64,000 nt of DNA from Marinomonas profundi (GCF_020694005.1 NZ_CP073013.1:2428578-2492577); one strand, 5' to 3'; positions 51,421 through 61,274 are shown, counted from the stretch's first letter. The notes: a model not told the origin generated them from the letters alone. Numbers and translations are program-made.

Positions 51421-52461
51421 GTGGATATCCAAAAAGCGATTGCTGCGGTGGTTGAACGCCAAGATTTGAGCGGCGACGAGATGCGAATAGTGATGAATGA
51501 CATCATGACCGGAAAAACCACGCCAGCACAAATAGGCGGATTTTTAATCGGCTTAAGAATGAAAGGCGAGTCGGTTGAAGAGATTACCGCCGCTGCACAA
51601 GTGATGCGAGAGTTGTCTAGCAAGGTGGATTTGCAGCTGGATCATGTGGTGGACACCTGTGGTACCGGTGGTGATGGTGGCAATTTATTTAATGTGTCAA
51701 CGGCGGCGGCTTTTGTGGTGGCGTCCGCTGGCGGTAAAGTGGCAAAGCATGGAGGCCGATCAGTGTCTTCTAAATCCGGTAGTGCGGATGTATTGGAGCA
51801 GGCGGGTATTTATCTTGGTCTGGATGCCGCGCAAGTTTGCCGCTGCGTTGAAGAAATAGGCTTGGGTTTTATGTTTGCGCCGAACCATCATTCTGCGATG
51901 AAATACGCGGTGGGGCCTCGAAAAGAGATGGCGACGCGAACTATTTTTAATTTGCTCGGCCCGCTGACTAATCCCGCCAATGCAAAACGTCAAGTCATGG
52001 GGGTTTTCCATCAGAAGTGGGTACGTCCTATTGCAGAAGTATTGAAAGCGCTGGGCAGTGAGCATGTGATGGTGGTGCATTCAGAAGACGGCTTGGATGA
52101 AATCAGCATTTCGGCGCCAACTTATGTTGCTGAATTAAAAAACGGCGACATTGTCGAATATAAGATTTCTCCTGAGGATTTTGGCATTCCGTTGCAATCG
52201 GTTGCGGCCATTCAAGCGACAGACGCGAATGAAAGTTTGGCGTTAATCAAGATGGCCTTAGACGGCAAAGGCAAGGTGAATCCAGCGCGGGATATTGTGG
52301 CGTTAAATGCCGGGGCAGCTATTTATGTATCGGGCATTGCAGATACCTTGGCAGAAGGGGTGATTATTGCCGAAGATGTGATTGGCGGTGGCACAGCGAA
52401 GGTAAAAATGTCTGAACTTGCCAGCTTTACCCGTTGTTTTATGAGTCCTGACTCACTGTAA
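51421..52461 (+). CDS. trpD: Anthranilate phosphoribosyltransferase
   Basis: 346 residues from GTG 51421. Transfers phosphoribose from PRPP to anthranilate. Motifs: [18 protein letters not shown] (PRPP loop), [18 protein letters not shown], and DGLDEIS for Mg2+. Part of trpGDC. Confidence 0.97.
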   Translation: MDIQKAIAAVVERQDLSGDEMRIVMNDIMTGKTTPAQIGGFLIGLRMKGESVEEITAAAQVMRELSSKVDLQLDHVVDTCGTGGDGGNLFNVSTAAAFVVASAGGKVAKHGGRSVSSKSGSADVLEQAGIYLGLDAAQVCRCVEEIGLGFMFAPNHHSAMKYAVGPRKEMATRTIFNLLGPLTNPANAKRQVMGVFHQKWVRPIAEVLKALGSEHVMVVHSEDGLDEISISAPTYVAELKNGDIVEYKISPEDFGIPLQSVAAIQATDANESLALIKMALDGKGKVNPARDIVALNAGAAIYVSGIADTLAEGVIIAEDVIGGGTAKVKMSELASFTRCFMSPDSL

Positions 52462-52481
52462 TAAATAGGAGCAGTAATCTA

Positions 52482-53297
52482 ATGCAAATAGAAACACCGA
52501 CCATTTTAAAGAATATTGTTGCACGTAAGTATGAAGAAATTAGTGAGCGCAGAGCTCATACGCCATACGGCAATCTAGAGGTCGCCGCATCGGTTGCCAA
52601 TGTACACAATGCGCCCCGTGGTTTTGCTCACGCTTTGAAGCATCAGATTGCCATTGGTAAAGCCGCGGTGATAGCGGAAGTGAAACAGGCTTCGCCAAGC
52701 AAAGGTATTTTACGGAGTCCATTTGCGCCAGCGGACATTGCCAGATCCTATGAGAGAGGCGGCGCGGCTTGTTTGTCGGTATTGACAGATCAGGATTTTT
52801 TCCAAGGCCACGAAGACTTTTTAGTCGAAGCACGCGCGGCTTGTAAACTGCCAGTGATTCGTAAGGATTTTATGGTCGATGAGTATCAGGTGCTTGAGGC
52901 CAGAGCGATTGGCGCTGACTGTATTTTATTGATTGCGGCGTGCTTAAGTGGCGATAAAATGCGTGAGTTAGATCAAATGGCGCGTGACCTTGGTATGGAT
53001 GTTTTGGTAGAAGTGCATAATCGTCAAGAGTTAGAATTGGCTTTGGAACATACTCAAAGTGAGTTGCTTGGCATTAATAACCGAGATCTTCATACCTTTG
53101 AGTTGAGCTTGGATCACACGTTTGAATTGATGGGTAGCGTGCCGGCAGATCGATTAATTGTCACTGAGAGTGGTATTCACACTCGTGACGATGTGGCTTT
53201 AATGCGTCAAAAGGGCATTCATGCGTTTTTAGTTGGCGAGGCTTTTATGCGCGCCGATGATCCGGGTGAAAAATTGGCAGAACTGTTCCAGTCATAG
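52482..53297 (+). CDS. trpC: Indole-3-glycerol phosphate synthase
   Basis: 271-residue TIM barrel. Visible: [13 protein letters not shown] (catalytic Lys), [30 protein letters not shown], and the phosphate-binding ESGI. Stand-alone form without the fused TrpF domain of enterobacteria. 20 bp after trpD. Confidence 0.97.
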   Translation: MQIETPTILKNIVARKYEEISERRAHTPYGNLEVAASVANVHNAPRGFAHALKHQIAIGKAAVIAEVKQASPSKGILRSPFAPADIARSYERGGAACLSVLTDQDFFQGHEDFLVEARAACKLPVIRKDFMVDEYQVLEARAIGADCILLIAACLSGDKMRELDQMARDLGMDVLVEVHNRQELELALEHTQSELLGINNRDLHTFELSLDHTFELMGSVPADRLIVTESGIHTRDDVALMRQKGIHAFLVGEAFMRADDPGEKLAELFQS

Positions 53298-53340
53298 CGA
53301 CGATCACTTCCGTCATAATAGAATCAAGTAAGGTTGAGTT

Positions 53341-53748
53341 ATGAAGACAAATGTTAGTTGGCAAGAAGATGTGCATTTTACCGCTGAAACAGGCTCGGGT
53401 TTTAAGGTTGAAATAGATGGTAATCAGCTCGCTGGGCCAAGACCAATGGAACTTCTGCTGGCTGGCTTAGGGGGCTGCACTTCTTATGACGTGGTTGGGA
53501 TTTTGAAAAAATCTCGACAAGAGGTGATTTCCTGTGTCGTGCAAATTGATGCCGATCGTGCGGATACGGTGCCGGCTGTGTTTACGGAAATTCGCGTGCA
53601 TTTTGTGGTGACTGGGCGTAATTTAAAAGAAAGCGTTGTTGCCCGTGCGGTTAAGTTATCGGCAGAAGAGTATTGCTCAGCTTCTCTTATGTTGGCGAGA
53701 GGTGGCGTTAACATTGTGCATAGCTTTGAAGTGATTGAAGCAGAATAA
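53341..53748 (+). CDS. OsmC family protein
   Basis: 135 residues with the OsmC/YhfA fold: PMELLLAGLGGCTSYDVVGILKKSRQ holds the first conserved Cys and Glu region, and SAEEYCSASLML the second Cys. Family members reduce organic or lipid peroxides; the YhfA subgroup is not well characterised. 43 bp after trpC, followed by a terminator. Confidence 0.88.
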   Translation: MKTNVSWQEDVHFTAETGSGFKVEIDGNQLAGPRPMELLLAGLGGCTSYDVVGILKKSRQEVISCVVQIDADRADTVPAVFTEIRVHFVVTGRNLKESVVARAVKLSAEEYCSASLMLARGGVNIVHSFEVIEAE

Positions 53749-53770
53749 AAGTCTTGCTTTACAAAGAATT

Positions 53771-53798
53771 AAAAAAAGAGCCAAGGCTCTTTTTTTTT
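53771..53798. terminator. Terminator after the trpGDC-osmC operon
   Basis: AAAAGAGCC pairs with GGCTCTTTT (AA loop), flanked by A7 and T10 runs. Confidence 0.92.
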
Positions 53799-53834
53799 GT
53801 CTTAAGGCTGTTTGGAATCTGGGTGTTTCTTGAA

Positions 53835-53910
53835 TGGTGTCCCCACCAGGACTCGAACCTGGAATAGCTGCTTAGGAGGCGGCCGGTATATCCTGTTTAC
53901 CTATGAGGAC
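53835..53910 (-). tRNA. tRNA-Arg (anticodon CCT)
   Basis: 76 nt including encoded CCA. Acceptor GTCCTCA/TGGGGAC, D stem GGTA/TACC, anticodon loop CTCCTAA with CCT at 34-36, T arm CCAGG-TTCGAGT-CCTGG. The anticodon stem GCCGC/GCAGC has a C-A mismatch at 29-41. Reads AGG codons. It stands alone and is not the prophage attachment site. Confidence 0.93.
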
Positions 53911-53991
53911 GTATTCTAAAAAGGGATTTATACATTAATTATAGCTGAAAGACAATTGTAAGCTAAGTATGACGTTGATTTTTATGGTTTT

Positions 53992-54471
53992 TTAAGCGCG
54001 CCCTAAGGTGTGTTTGCTGCTAATGGGGCGAGTTGATCCTCTGGCAGTGTAGACTTTGTTTTTGCTGCTATGGCCTTGAAGAAGTTCGAATAGGTGTTTG
54101 TTACGCTTTTGTAGCGTATTTAAAATACGAGCGTTGGTATTGTTTTTGATTTTACACTGTTTTAGCAGTGCTTCGCAATCTTGCATAAGAAGGCGAATGT
54201 TGTCCATCGAGCTGTCTTGTGTGTTGAGCCAGTTTTTAAAGGCTTCTTCGGTGGGTTTTTTTCGGTCAACCACATCAAATTTAATGAGTACATTGATTCT
54301 TTTCTCATTAAGCTGGTTCATTTCATCAAGTAGGGTTTGTTTCTGTTCGGACAGGTTGATGATGATTTCACTGTCTAGCTTGCCGTACGCCAAGCGTTCT
54401 TCATCCAGAAGCGAGGAAAGTTCTTTTAATATTTCTTTGCTTCTGATGAATATCGGGGTAATGGGGATCAT
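53992..54471 (-). CDS. flgN: Flagellar export chaperone FlgN
   Basis: 159 residues, almost all helical, FlgN family (KELSSLLDEERLAYGKLD, LSEQKQTLLDEMNQLNEKR). Chaperone for the hook-filament junction proteins FlgK and FlgL. Downstream of flgM in the same FliA-type transcript. Confidence 0.9.
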   Translation of the reverse strand: MIPITPIFIRSKEILKELSSLLDEERLAYGKLDSEIIINLSEQKQTLLDEMNQLNEKRINVLIKFDVVDRKKPTEEAFKNWLNTQDSSMDNIRLLMQDCEALLKQCKIKNNTNARILNTLQKRNKHLFELLQGHSSKNKVYTARGSTRPISSKHTLGRA

Positions 54472-54508
54472 AAGGCAAACCGTTTACGCGCCACGCAGAA
54501 AGTGCAGC

Positions 54509-54823
54509 TTAGAATAGTGAATCCATGGAAGCCATGTTACTCGCTAATTTTTGGGTGTCTATTTTGTATTCCCCCGCCGCAATGGCGTTTTTAATTTGCT
54601 CTACCTTATCCATATCAACATCCGGTAGGTCATTCATTTTGGATTGTTGATTCTGTAGTACTTGTGCTGTACCGCTTAATTTAACGGTATCTTCCGCTAA
54701 GGTACCACCAGATGGTACCGCATTTTGTTTATCCGCCGCATTGCCCACCGCATCATCTTTTTGCGATCGCTCACTTTTATTGACCGTGCTTTGATTCGAT
54801 AGACCTGTTAAATGTATTGCCAT
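54509..54823 (-). CDS. flgM: Anti-sigma-28 factor FlgM
   Basis: 104 residues; disordered Asn/Ser-rich N-terminus and the FliA-binding C-terminal helices (DMDKVEQIKNAIAAGEYKIDTQKLASNM). Holds FliA until exported through the finished hook. Transcribed from a FliA promoter (54860-54886), giving feedback. Confidence 0.95.
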   Translation of the reverse strand: MAIHLTGLSNQSTVNKSERSQKDDAVGNAADKQNAVPSGGTLAEDTVKLSGTAQVLQNQQSKMNDLPDVDMDKVEQIKNAIAAGEYKIDTQKLASNMASMDSLF

Positions 54824-54859
54824 TGGGTTTTCCGCCCTTTCATGATTTGCCTGTCTATA

Positions 54860-54886
54860 TTGTCGGCTTGGTCTACGGAAACTTTA
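54860..54886 (-). promoter_or_regulatory. FliA (sigma-28) promoter of flgMN
   Basis: On the minus strand TAAAGTTT (54879-54886), 11-bp spacer, GCCGACAA (54860-54867); the consensus is TAAAGTTT-N11-GCCGATAA, so 15 of 16 bases match. It ends 37 bp before the flgM start. Confidence 0.9.
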
Positions 54887-54935
54887 ATAAAAAGTCCCAA
54901 AAAGATTGAATTAGAAAATGCCGATTAGTTCTTAC

Positions 54936-55628
54936 TCAATAGTTTACAAGAACCTCGCTGTCCGTTACAACTTTGGCGTATACAATTCGTTCCGAACTGG
55001 TGTTTTTAACACGTATTTGTTGGCCTTTTATGCCGTTTTCTAAGGCAACACCGTTCATTCTAACTATAATAGTACCGCTGCTTGCGGTAATGAGAACAAT
55101 ATCGCCTTTTTTCACTAAGGTGGGTTGGTTGGTCACGTTGTCGGTAAGAAAGGTGTTGATGCGTAAATTGCGTGAGGCGATTAGACCATAAGGTGGGTTC
55201 TCTGTCGTAAAAACGTGCCCCCTTAAACTGGTTAGGTCGACTTCTCCTACGTCGGTATTAGATTGATTGATCACTTGGCCTCGATCAATCGGGGTGATGG
55301 TTCTTATGGCTTCAATCATGATGGATTGTGTCACTGGGACGTATGATGTCCAGCTGGGTGAATCGCACGTTATTTCATAGTTGGTTCTTTTAGTGGCGTC
55401 AGGTCTTTGGTTGCTGATTTGGACTTTTGCATTGTCACAGTTGGGTAGGTAGTTTAATGCCGCTAGGTTGTTAAGGGCGATGTCGATGCGTGCGTTAGGG
55501 TATATTTCGATTAGCCTCGGAATTTCAATGTCATTGATATAATTGGTAATTTGTTGCTCAATAGGGGCCGCTAGCAGCAGCCCAGCTTGGCAACAAATGA
55601 AGGCTATCATTAGCCTTATGATTCGCAT
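54936..55628 (-). CDS. flgA: Flagellar P-ring assembly chaperone FlgA
   Basis: 230 residues with a signal peptide (cleavage near LLAAPIE) and the SAF-type domain (IDRGQVINQSNTDVGEVDLTSLRG, KGDIVLITASSGTIIVRMNGVAL). Periplasmic chaperone for FlgI. Divergent from cheV. Confidence 0.93.
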   Translation of the reverse strand: MRIIRLMIAFICCQAGLLLAAPIEQQITNYINDIEIPRLIEIYPNARIDIALNNLAALNYLPNCDNAKVQISNQRPDATKRTNYEITCDSPSWTSYVPVTQSIMIEAIRTITPIDRGQVINQSNTDVGEVDLTSLRGHVFTTENPPYGLIASRNLRINTFLTDNVTNQPTLVKKGDIVLITASSGTIIVRMNGVALENGIKGQQIRVKNTSSERIVYAKVVTDSEVLVNY

Positions 55629-55769
55629 GATTTGCTCTCTTTGTTTATTATTAGGTTACAGATAAGATAGTTAGTAAAATAGTAGAAATCACTTTATCAT
55701 TGGATGATGTATTTTAACAATTTTGGGGATAATACCTCAGTATAATGTTTGCTCATTTTGGAGGCGTTT

Positions 55770-56699
55770 ATGGCCGGAGTTCTAGATACAATCAACCAAC
55801 GTACACAGCTTGTGGGAGAAAACCGACTAGAATTGCTGTTGTTTCGTTTAAATGGTAAGCAAATATACGGCATCAACGTTTTTAAAGTAAAAGAAGTGCT
55901 TCAATGTCCAAAACTCACCATGCTGCCTCATAGTTCACCCGTGGTGAGAGGCGTGGCTCATATTCGTGGTGGGACGATACCTATTCTTGATTTAGGGTTG
56001 GCGACTGGTGCAAGCCCAATGGAGAATATTAGCCAGTGTTTTGTCATTATTACGGAATACAATCGTCGAATTCAGGGTTTTTTGGTGCGTGGTGTTGAGC
56101 GCATTGTGAATATGAATTGGGCTGATATTCAGCCGCCACCTAAAGGCCTGTCGAATGATAACTATCTGACGGCGGTTTGTCAGGTGGATAAAGAAATGGT
56201 TGAAATTATTGATGTTGAGCAAATCCTTTCTGAGGTGGCGCCGACCCGCCAAGATATTTCAGATGGTATTGTCAATGCTGGCATAACAGAAAATGCACAA
56301 AAGCATCATATACTGATTGTCGATGACTCTTCTGTTGCTCGAAAACAGATTAAGCGTTGTATGGAGCAGGTGGGCTTTGCCACCACGGTTTTATGCGACG
56401 GGCGAGAAGCGCTTGATTACCTAAATGCGATGGTGGCAGAAGGTAAAGATGTCACTCAAGAGTTGGCGATGGTCATCTCTGATATTGAAATGCCAGAAAT
56501 GGACGGCTATACATTAACGACATCGATTCGTAATGACAGCCGTCTACAAGACTTGTTTATCTTGCTTCATACATCGTTAAGTGGCGTGTTTAATGAGTCT
56601 ATGGTGAAAAAAGTAGGCGCTGATGGATTCTTGGCAAAATTTCAACCGGATGAGCTGGCTAGGCTGGCAATAGAAACAGTACAAATTCAATCTGAGTAG
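55770..56699 (+). CDS. cheV: Chemotaxis coupling/response protein CheV
   Basis: 309 residues from ATG 55770 with GGAGG. N-terminal CheW domain (about 25-160: LLLFRLNGKQIYGINVFKVKEVL, VRGVAHIRGGTIPILDL) and C-terminal receiver domain (from HHILIVDDSSVARKQ, phosphoacceptor Asp in ISDIEMPEMDGY, Lys in the FLAKF end). Couples receptors to CheA and buffers phosphate. A TATAAT-like -10 lies at 55741. Confidence 0.93.
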   Translation: MAGVLDTINQRTQLVGENRLELLLFRLNGKQIYGINVFKVKEVLQCPKLTMLPHSSPVVRGVAHIRGGTIPILDLGLATGASPMENISQCFVIITEYNRRIQGFLVRGVERIVNMNWADIQPPPKGLSNDNYLTAVCQVDKEMVEIIDVEQILSEVAPTRQDISDGIVNAGITENAQKHHILIVDDSSVARKQIKRCMEQVGFATTVLCDGREALDYLNAMVAEGKDVTQELAMVISDIEMPEMDGYTLTTSIRNDSRLQDLFILLHTSLSGVFNESMVKKVGADGFLAKFQPDELARLAIETVQIQSE

Positions 56700-56759
56700 T
56701 GCGTTGTCCGATATTAATATCAGGCTGTCTGTATTGAATTTGTTACTTATGGAGTTTTG

Positions 56760-57596
56760 ATGCTCAGTAGCACAAATGCAATTACCCCCAACGGGTATTT
56801 AAGGTTCAGAGACTATCTGCAGAAAGCCTGCGGTATTTCTTTGAGTGATAATAAGCAGTATCTAGTCGCCAGTCGTTTAGGGAAGATTCTAGAACGAGAG
56901 GGTTTTACGACTATTGAAAAACTTGTTGATGCGTTACAAAAATACGGAAGCTCGAAATTAAAGGAAGAAGTCATCAACGCCATGACGACAAACGAGACGC
57001 TGTGGTTTCGGGATGTTCATCCGTTCTCCATTCTAAAAGAAAAAGTGTTGCCTGAAATGACAGTGTCGCCACTAAGAATTTGGTCGGCGGCTTCTTCCAC
57101 AGGGCAAGAACCTTACTCTATTAGTATGGTAATAGAAGAATTTAAAGCCTCTCGCCCGGGGTTGTTGAAAGCGGGTGAGAAAATCGTAGCAACAGATATT
57201 TGCACCAATATTCTTCAGCATGCTAAGCAAGGTGAGTATGACAGCTTAGCCATCGCCAGAGGGCTTGGGCCAGATTTACAACGTCGCTATTTTGATAAAG
57301 TGAATGACTCTGCGTGGAAGATTAAGCCTCATTTGAGTGCTCGAGTGGAGTTTAAGTACCTGAACCTTATCGATTCGTTTTCTATGCTAGGCAAGTTCGA
57401 TGTGATTTTTTGCCGAAATGTACTGATTTATTTCACGGTTGATCTCAAGCTGGATATTTTGAAAAGAATGCACGCCTCTTTAAAGCCTGGTGGGTATTTG
57501 TTTCTTGGTGGTTCGGAGGCGTTAAGTGGTTTGTCTGAATATTTTGAGATAGTCCAGTGTCACCCAGGTATTGTTTATAAAGCCAAGTCTCGTTAA
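56760..57596 (+). CDS. cheR: Chemoreceptor methyltransferase CheR
   Basis: 278 residues from ATG 56760 (GGAG upstream). N-terminal helical domain (FRDYLQKACGISLSDNKQYLVASRL), SAM-binding IWSAASSTGQEPYSI, the ATDICTNIL strand and FCRNVLIYF. Methylates receptor glutamates. The cheV-cheR-flgB order is as in Vibrio and Pseudomonas. Confidence 0.95.
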   Translation: MLSSTNAITPNGYLRFRDYLQKACGISLSDNKQYLVASRLGKILEREGFTTIEKLVDALQKYGSSKLKEEVINAMTTNETLWFRDVHPFSILKEKVLPEMTVSPLRIWSAASSTGQEPYSISMVIEEFKASRPGLLKAGEKIVATDICTNILQHAKQGEYDSLAIARGLGPDLQRRYFDKVNDSAWKIKPHLSARVEFKYLNLIDSFSMLGKFDVIFCRNVLIYFTVDLKLDILKRMHASLKPGGYLFLGGSEALSGLSEYFEIVQCHPGIVYKAKSR

Positions 57597-57623
57597 ATAG
57601 GCGTTACCCAACACGCTTATATT

Positions 57624-57659
57624 AAAAAGCCCATCTTCAAAAATCAGACGGGCTTTTTT
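57624..57659 (+). terminator. Terminator after cheR
   Basis: AAAAGCCCATCT pairs with AGACGGGCTTTT (one mismatch) and is followed by a T run. Confidence 0.85.
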
Positions 57660-57749
57660 GTTTCTTTTGTCCTACCTTTACCTTTGCCGCTTTTTGCCGT
57701 CTTTCATTTTTATTTTTTTAAGCAATTGAAAAGTAAAGGTTTTTTGTTT

Positions 57750-57765
57750 TGGCATCATAATTGCT
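57750..57765 (+). promoter_or_regulatory. RpoN (sigma-54) promoter of flgB
   Basis: TGGCATCATAATTGCT: exact GG/GC spacing and a full match to TGGCAY-N5-TTGCW. It lies 45 bp before flgB, so the rod/hook operon is a middle-class flagellar gene needing an FleQ/FlrC-type activator. Confidence 0.9.
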
Positions 57766-57810
57766 TTATACATGTCATTCTAATAGATACAGTTTTTTAT
57801 AGAGGGTTAG

Positions 57811-58203
57811 ATGGCGATATCTTTTGCGAGTGCGTTTGCAGGGCACGACAAAACACTTGAGTTTAGAAGTGCTAGAGCGGCTGTGCTTGCGAACAATATA
57901 GCGAACGCTGACACGCCAAACTTTAAGGCGAGAGACATTAGTTTTGACTCGTATTTGAAAAATGAAACGAGTCGTTTTTCACTCGCCAGAACCAATGCTC
58001 GGCATATCTCCAGCGAAGGTCAATCAGGGGAATCTGATGGTCTGTTGTATCGAAATGCGAGCCAGCCTTCTCTTGATGGTAATACGGTCGATATGCAAAG
58101 AGAGCAAGCAGAATATGCGCAAAACTCATTGCAATTTGACACAAGTTTTATGTTTTTGGATAGAAAAATCAGCGGCATGAAAAAAGCACTGACTGGGAAC
58201 TGA
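57811..58203 (+). CDS. flgB: Flagellar basal-body rod protein FlgB
   Basis: 130 residues; rod-protein N-terminal ANNIANADTPNFKARD and C-terminal LQFDTSFMFLDRKISGMKKAL. Proximal rod subunit. First gene of flgBCDE behind the RpoN promoter. Confidence 0.96.
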   Translation: MAISFASAFAGHDKTLEFRSARAAVLANNIANADTPNFKARDISFDSYLKNETSRFSLARTNARHISSEGQSGESDGLLYRNASQPSLDGNTVDMQREQAEYAQNSLQFDTSFMFLDRKISGMKKALTGN

Positions 58204-58208
58204 TAACA

Positions 58209-58658
58209 ATGTCTTTAAGTAATATTTTTACCATTTCAGGATCGGCCATGAGTGCTCAAACGGTGCGTTTGAATACCATTGCAAGCAACATGGCTAACGT
58301 AGACAGTGCGGCCAGCTCTGCCGATCAGACGTATCGTGCTCGCAAGCCTGTCTTTTCGCAAATGATGAATGACAGTATGCGTGAATATGGTTGGAATGGT
58401 GCGAATTTGGATGAAAGTGGTGCTGGCGTAGGTGTAAAAATTGATGGCATAGTGGAATCAGATGCGCCTTTGCAACCTAGGTACGAACCGGATCATCCTA
58501 TGGCGAATCAAGAAGGTTATGTGTTTTATCCGAATGTAAATCCGATGGAAGAAATGGCCGATATGATGTCGGCGTCTCGATCTTTTCAGACTAACGTAGA
58601 AATTATGAACTCGGCAAAAAGTATGATGCAAAAAATGCTCACACTTGGGCAGTCATAG
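58209..58658 (+). CDS. flgC: Flagellar basal-body rod protein FlgC
   Basis: 149 residues; IFTISGSAMSAQTVRLNTIASNMANVDSA start and SRSFQTNVEIMNSAKSMMQKML end, both rod-protein signatures. Proximal rod subunit; 5 bp after flgB. Confidence 0.96.
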   Translation: MSLSNIFTISGSAMSAQTVRLNTIASNMANVDSAASSADQTYRARKPVFSQMMNDSMREYGWNGANLDESGAGVGVKIDGIVESDAPLQPRYEPDHPMANQEGYVFYPNVNPMEEMADMMSASRSFQTNVEIMNSAKSMMQKMLTLGQS

Positions 58659-58668
58659 GAGCTGATAG

Positions 58669-59379
58669 ATGGCAAATATATCTGATAGCAAAGGTCTTGG
58701 CGGGCTGATTTCCCAATACGGGACAGAGTCCGCAAAAGCCAAGTCCGGCATTGAAAAGCCGGAGGCGCTGAAAAAAGAAGAAGCTGCCGCACTGGCGGAT
58801 CAGAATGTGTTTTTAAAGTTGTATATTGAGCAGCTTAAAGGGCAGGATCCAACGTCGCCACAAGACACCAACGACATGGTGGCACAAATGTCTCAGTTTA
58901 GTTCTTTAGAGCGGCTGACAGGCATTTCTGATCAGCTGGAAAACATGGCAACTTCTTTGACCTCAAATCAAGCGTTGAGTGCTTCTACGCTGGTTGGTAA
59001 ATCGATTTTGATGGAAGGTGATAAGGCGAAAGTAACCGAAGGCTTGGAATCGGTTCAGCTTAGAACGGTTGTTCCTGAGAACTCCCAGTCCTCTACCTTG
59101 AAAATATACGATGAAAATAGTCGTCTTGTTCGAACCGCGACCCTTAGTTCTGGTGACTATAAGTGGGATAAATTAGATGACGACGGAAATCCTTTGCCGC
59201 CTGGCGAATATCGCTTTGCCGCTTTTTCGGTGAATGACCAAGGTGAAACGTCGGCTTTAAGTCTTCAGCTGCCTACGCGCATTCAAGGCGTCACCATTAA
59301 TGGTGAAAATGGTACGGTTTTAAACGTGGAAAACCACGGCAAAATCAAACTTACACGTGAATTAGAAATATTAGGGTGA
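58669..59379 (+). CDS. flgD: Hook assembly cap protein FlgD
   Basis: 236 residues; QNVFLKLYIEQLKGQDPTSPQDTNDMVAQMSQFSSLE is the FlgD signature, followed by the FlgD Ig-like/Tudor region (YKWDKLDDDGNPLPPGEYRF). Caps the growing hook. Confidence 0.95.
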   Translation: MANISDSKGLGGLISQYGTESAKAKSGIEKPEALKKEEAAALADQNVFLKLYIEQLKGQDPTSPQDTNDMVAQMSQFSSLERLTGISDQLENMATSLTSNQALSASTLVGKSILMEGDKAKVTEGLESVQLRTVVPENSQSSTLKIYDENSRLVRTATLSSGDYKWDKLDDDGNPLPPGEYRFAAFSVNDQGETSALSLQLPTRIQGVTINGENGTVLNVENHGKIKLTRELEILG

Positions 59380-59391
59380 TTGGAGAGTATT

Positions 59392-61089
59392 ATGGGATTC
59401 AATACTGCACTATCCGGCATTAAAGCTTCTGCCGATTATTTAAGTGTTACCGGTAATAACATTGCCAACGCCGATACAACAGGTTTCAAGAAATCACGTA
59501 TTGAGTTTGATGATCTTTATAACACCAGTGTTCTGGGGGCAGGAAGTGGCAACAGCATCGGCTCTGGTGTGAGCGTTAGCAAGGTTTCTCAAGAGTTTGC
59601 TGCTGGTAATTTGTCTTACACAGATAACAATTTAGACTTGGCTGTTGATGGCAGTGGCTTTTTTGTTTTGGATGCGGGGATTGCTCAGTCTTATACGCGT
59701 GCGGGTAATTTCAAATTAGATGAAAATGGCTTTTTGGTGACCAACACGGGTAGCAACGTCCAAGGTTTTAACGCTGTTGATGGTGTGGTGGGCGGCAATC
59801 TAGATGACTTAAAGATACCAACAGATCGTATCCCGCCAGAGCCAACTACTGAAATGGATTTAAAGGTGAACTTAAATTCAAAAACAGATGATGTGCCACC
59901 TTTTATCAAGGCAGATTTTGATCCCCTAAACCCAGACACTTACAACTACACACAAACTCAAGGTGTGATAGATGGTAATGGGCAAAGCCATATAGTGACG
60001 TATTACTATGCGAAAAGTGATTTGCCTAACACTTACAAAGTGCATGCAACGGTTGATGGTAATTTAACCGACGATGCTGGCGCCAAGTTTTTAGGCGAAA
60101 CCTACGCCACGTATAATTCTGCAGAAGCAGGCATGGACTTTAATGGTGATGGTGCTGAAGAGCCGCCGTTTGAGCTTTTATATATTGGCGCAACCGAGCC
60201 GGGTGTGGCAGACATTGAAGCGGCTATAAAAAATCCACTGGCGGTGGCTGGGACATTAGGTGGCGTGGCTATTGCTTCGGCGCTGGCGCCTGAAGAAGTG
60301 CGTAAACCCAGTTCCGTTGCCCGTGAAGCGTTTGATCCATTGAATCCCGAGACTTACTCTTATGGTAATACTCGAACGGTATACGATTCGCTAGGAGAGC
60401 CGCATACCATGGGGTATTACTTTACCAAGCAAGGCGAAGATAATACTTATGAATTGCGCGTGACTATGGATGGCGAGGAAAGTTATGTTGATCCTTTGAC
60501 CGGAGAAGATACGCTGTTTTTGGAAAAAAACACCTCCGTTTCTTTCGATGCTGCTGGTAACTTAATGGGAGCCTATCGTGGTATTCCTCCTTTTGGTGTT
60601 GCGCAGCCCATCACATTGGAAATAATGGGGGTAGACCCGACGAATAGAGGTCGTATCACGCCAATGGATTTGACCGGTTCGACGCAGTTTGCTTTGGAAA
60701 ATACAGACAACTTTGAACAAAACGGCTTCTCTGCTGGTGAGTTACAAGGTGTGTCTTTTGATAGTGACGGCTTCCTCATGGCCAACTATACCAATCAACA
60801 AACGGCAACACTTGGCCAGATTGCCCTGGCAAGCTTTGACAGCACAGACGGTCTTATGCCGTCTGGTCATACTTCTTGGTTGGCGAGTAAGGGTTCTGGC
60901 CCGGCCGATATTGGTCGTCCGAACAGCGGAACATTAGGCAAAATACAAGGGGGCGCGTTAGAGGAATCTAACGTCGACCTAACCTCTGAACTCGTTGCGC
61001 TTATTGAGGCGCAGCGTAATTATCAAGCAAACAGTAAGACTTTAGAGACTGAAAATACGGTAACACAGACGATCATAAATCTACGTTAA
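59392..61089 (+). CDS. flgE: Flagellar hook protein FlgE with duplicated D2-type unit
   Basis: 565 residues from ATG 59392 (GGAGAG upstream), longer than the roughly 400 of enterobacteria. Rod/hook N-terminus (NNIANADTTGFKKSRIEFDDLY) and C-terminus (ALEESNVDLTSELVALIEAQRNYQANSK). The middle has two related units, FDPLNPDTYNY... and FDPLNPETYSY..., about 140 residues apart, each continuing into YYxxK...NTYxxxxTxDG. They account for the extra length. Confidence 0.95.
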   Translation: MGFNTALSGIKASADYLSVTGNNIANADTTGFKKSRIEFDDLYNTSVLGAGSGNSIGSGVSVSKVSQEFAAGNLSYTDNNLDLAVDGSGFFVLDAGIAQSYTRAGNFKLDENGFLVTNTGSNVQGFNAVDGVVGGNLDDLKIPTDRIPPEPTTEMDLKVNLNSKTDDVPPFIKADFDPLNPDTYNYTQTQGVIDGNGQSHIVTYYYAKSDLPNTYKVHATVDGNLTDDAGAKFLGETYATYNSAEAGMDFNGDGAEEPPFELLYIGATEPGVADIEAAIKNPLAVAGTLGGVAIASALAPEEVRKPSSVAREAFDPLNPETYSYGNTRTVYDSLGEPHTMGYYFTKQGEDNTYELRVTMDGEESYVDPLTGEDTLFLEKNTSVSFDAAGNLMGAYRGIPPFGVAQPITLEIMGVDPTNRGRITPMDLTGSTQFALENTDNFEQNGFSAGELQGVSFDSDGFLMANYTNQQTATLGQIALASFDSTDGLMPSGHTSWLASKGSGPADIGRPNSGTLGKIQGGALEESNVDLTSELVALIEAQRNYQANSKTLETENTVTQTIINLR

Positions 61090-61113
61090 TTTTCTGGAGA
61101 GAGAAGATTTGAT

Positions 61114-61146
61114 GCCGAAGCAGCTCAGTTGCTTCGGCTTTTTTTT
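61114..61146 (+). terminator. Terminator after flgE
   Basis: GCCGAAGCA pairs with TGCTTCGGC, 7-nt loop, then T8. The gap to flgF (61090-61274) also holds a weak RpoN-like TGGTAC-N5-TTGAT at 61183-61198, lacking the GC at -12. Confidence 0.92.
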
Positions 61147-61274
61147 GCCTTTTTATTGGTGTTTATTCGCTGCTATTAGACTTGGTACGATTTTTGATAG
61201 TAGTTATAAATGGTTATGGGCAGTCGTGATGAAAATCATCTCAATTGTAATGTGAATTCTGTAGGAGTGTCGCG

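Noticed and set aside
53835..53910. tRNA-Arg as the prophage attachment site
   Set aside because: It lies 3 kb outside the prophage, no second copy of its 3' end occurs at the left junction, and the trpG core repeat explains both ends.
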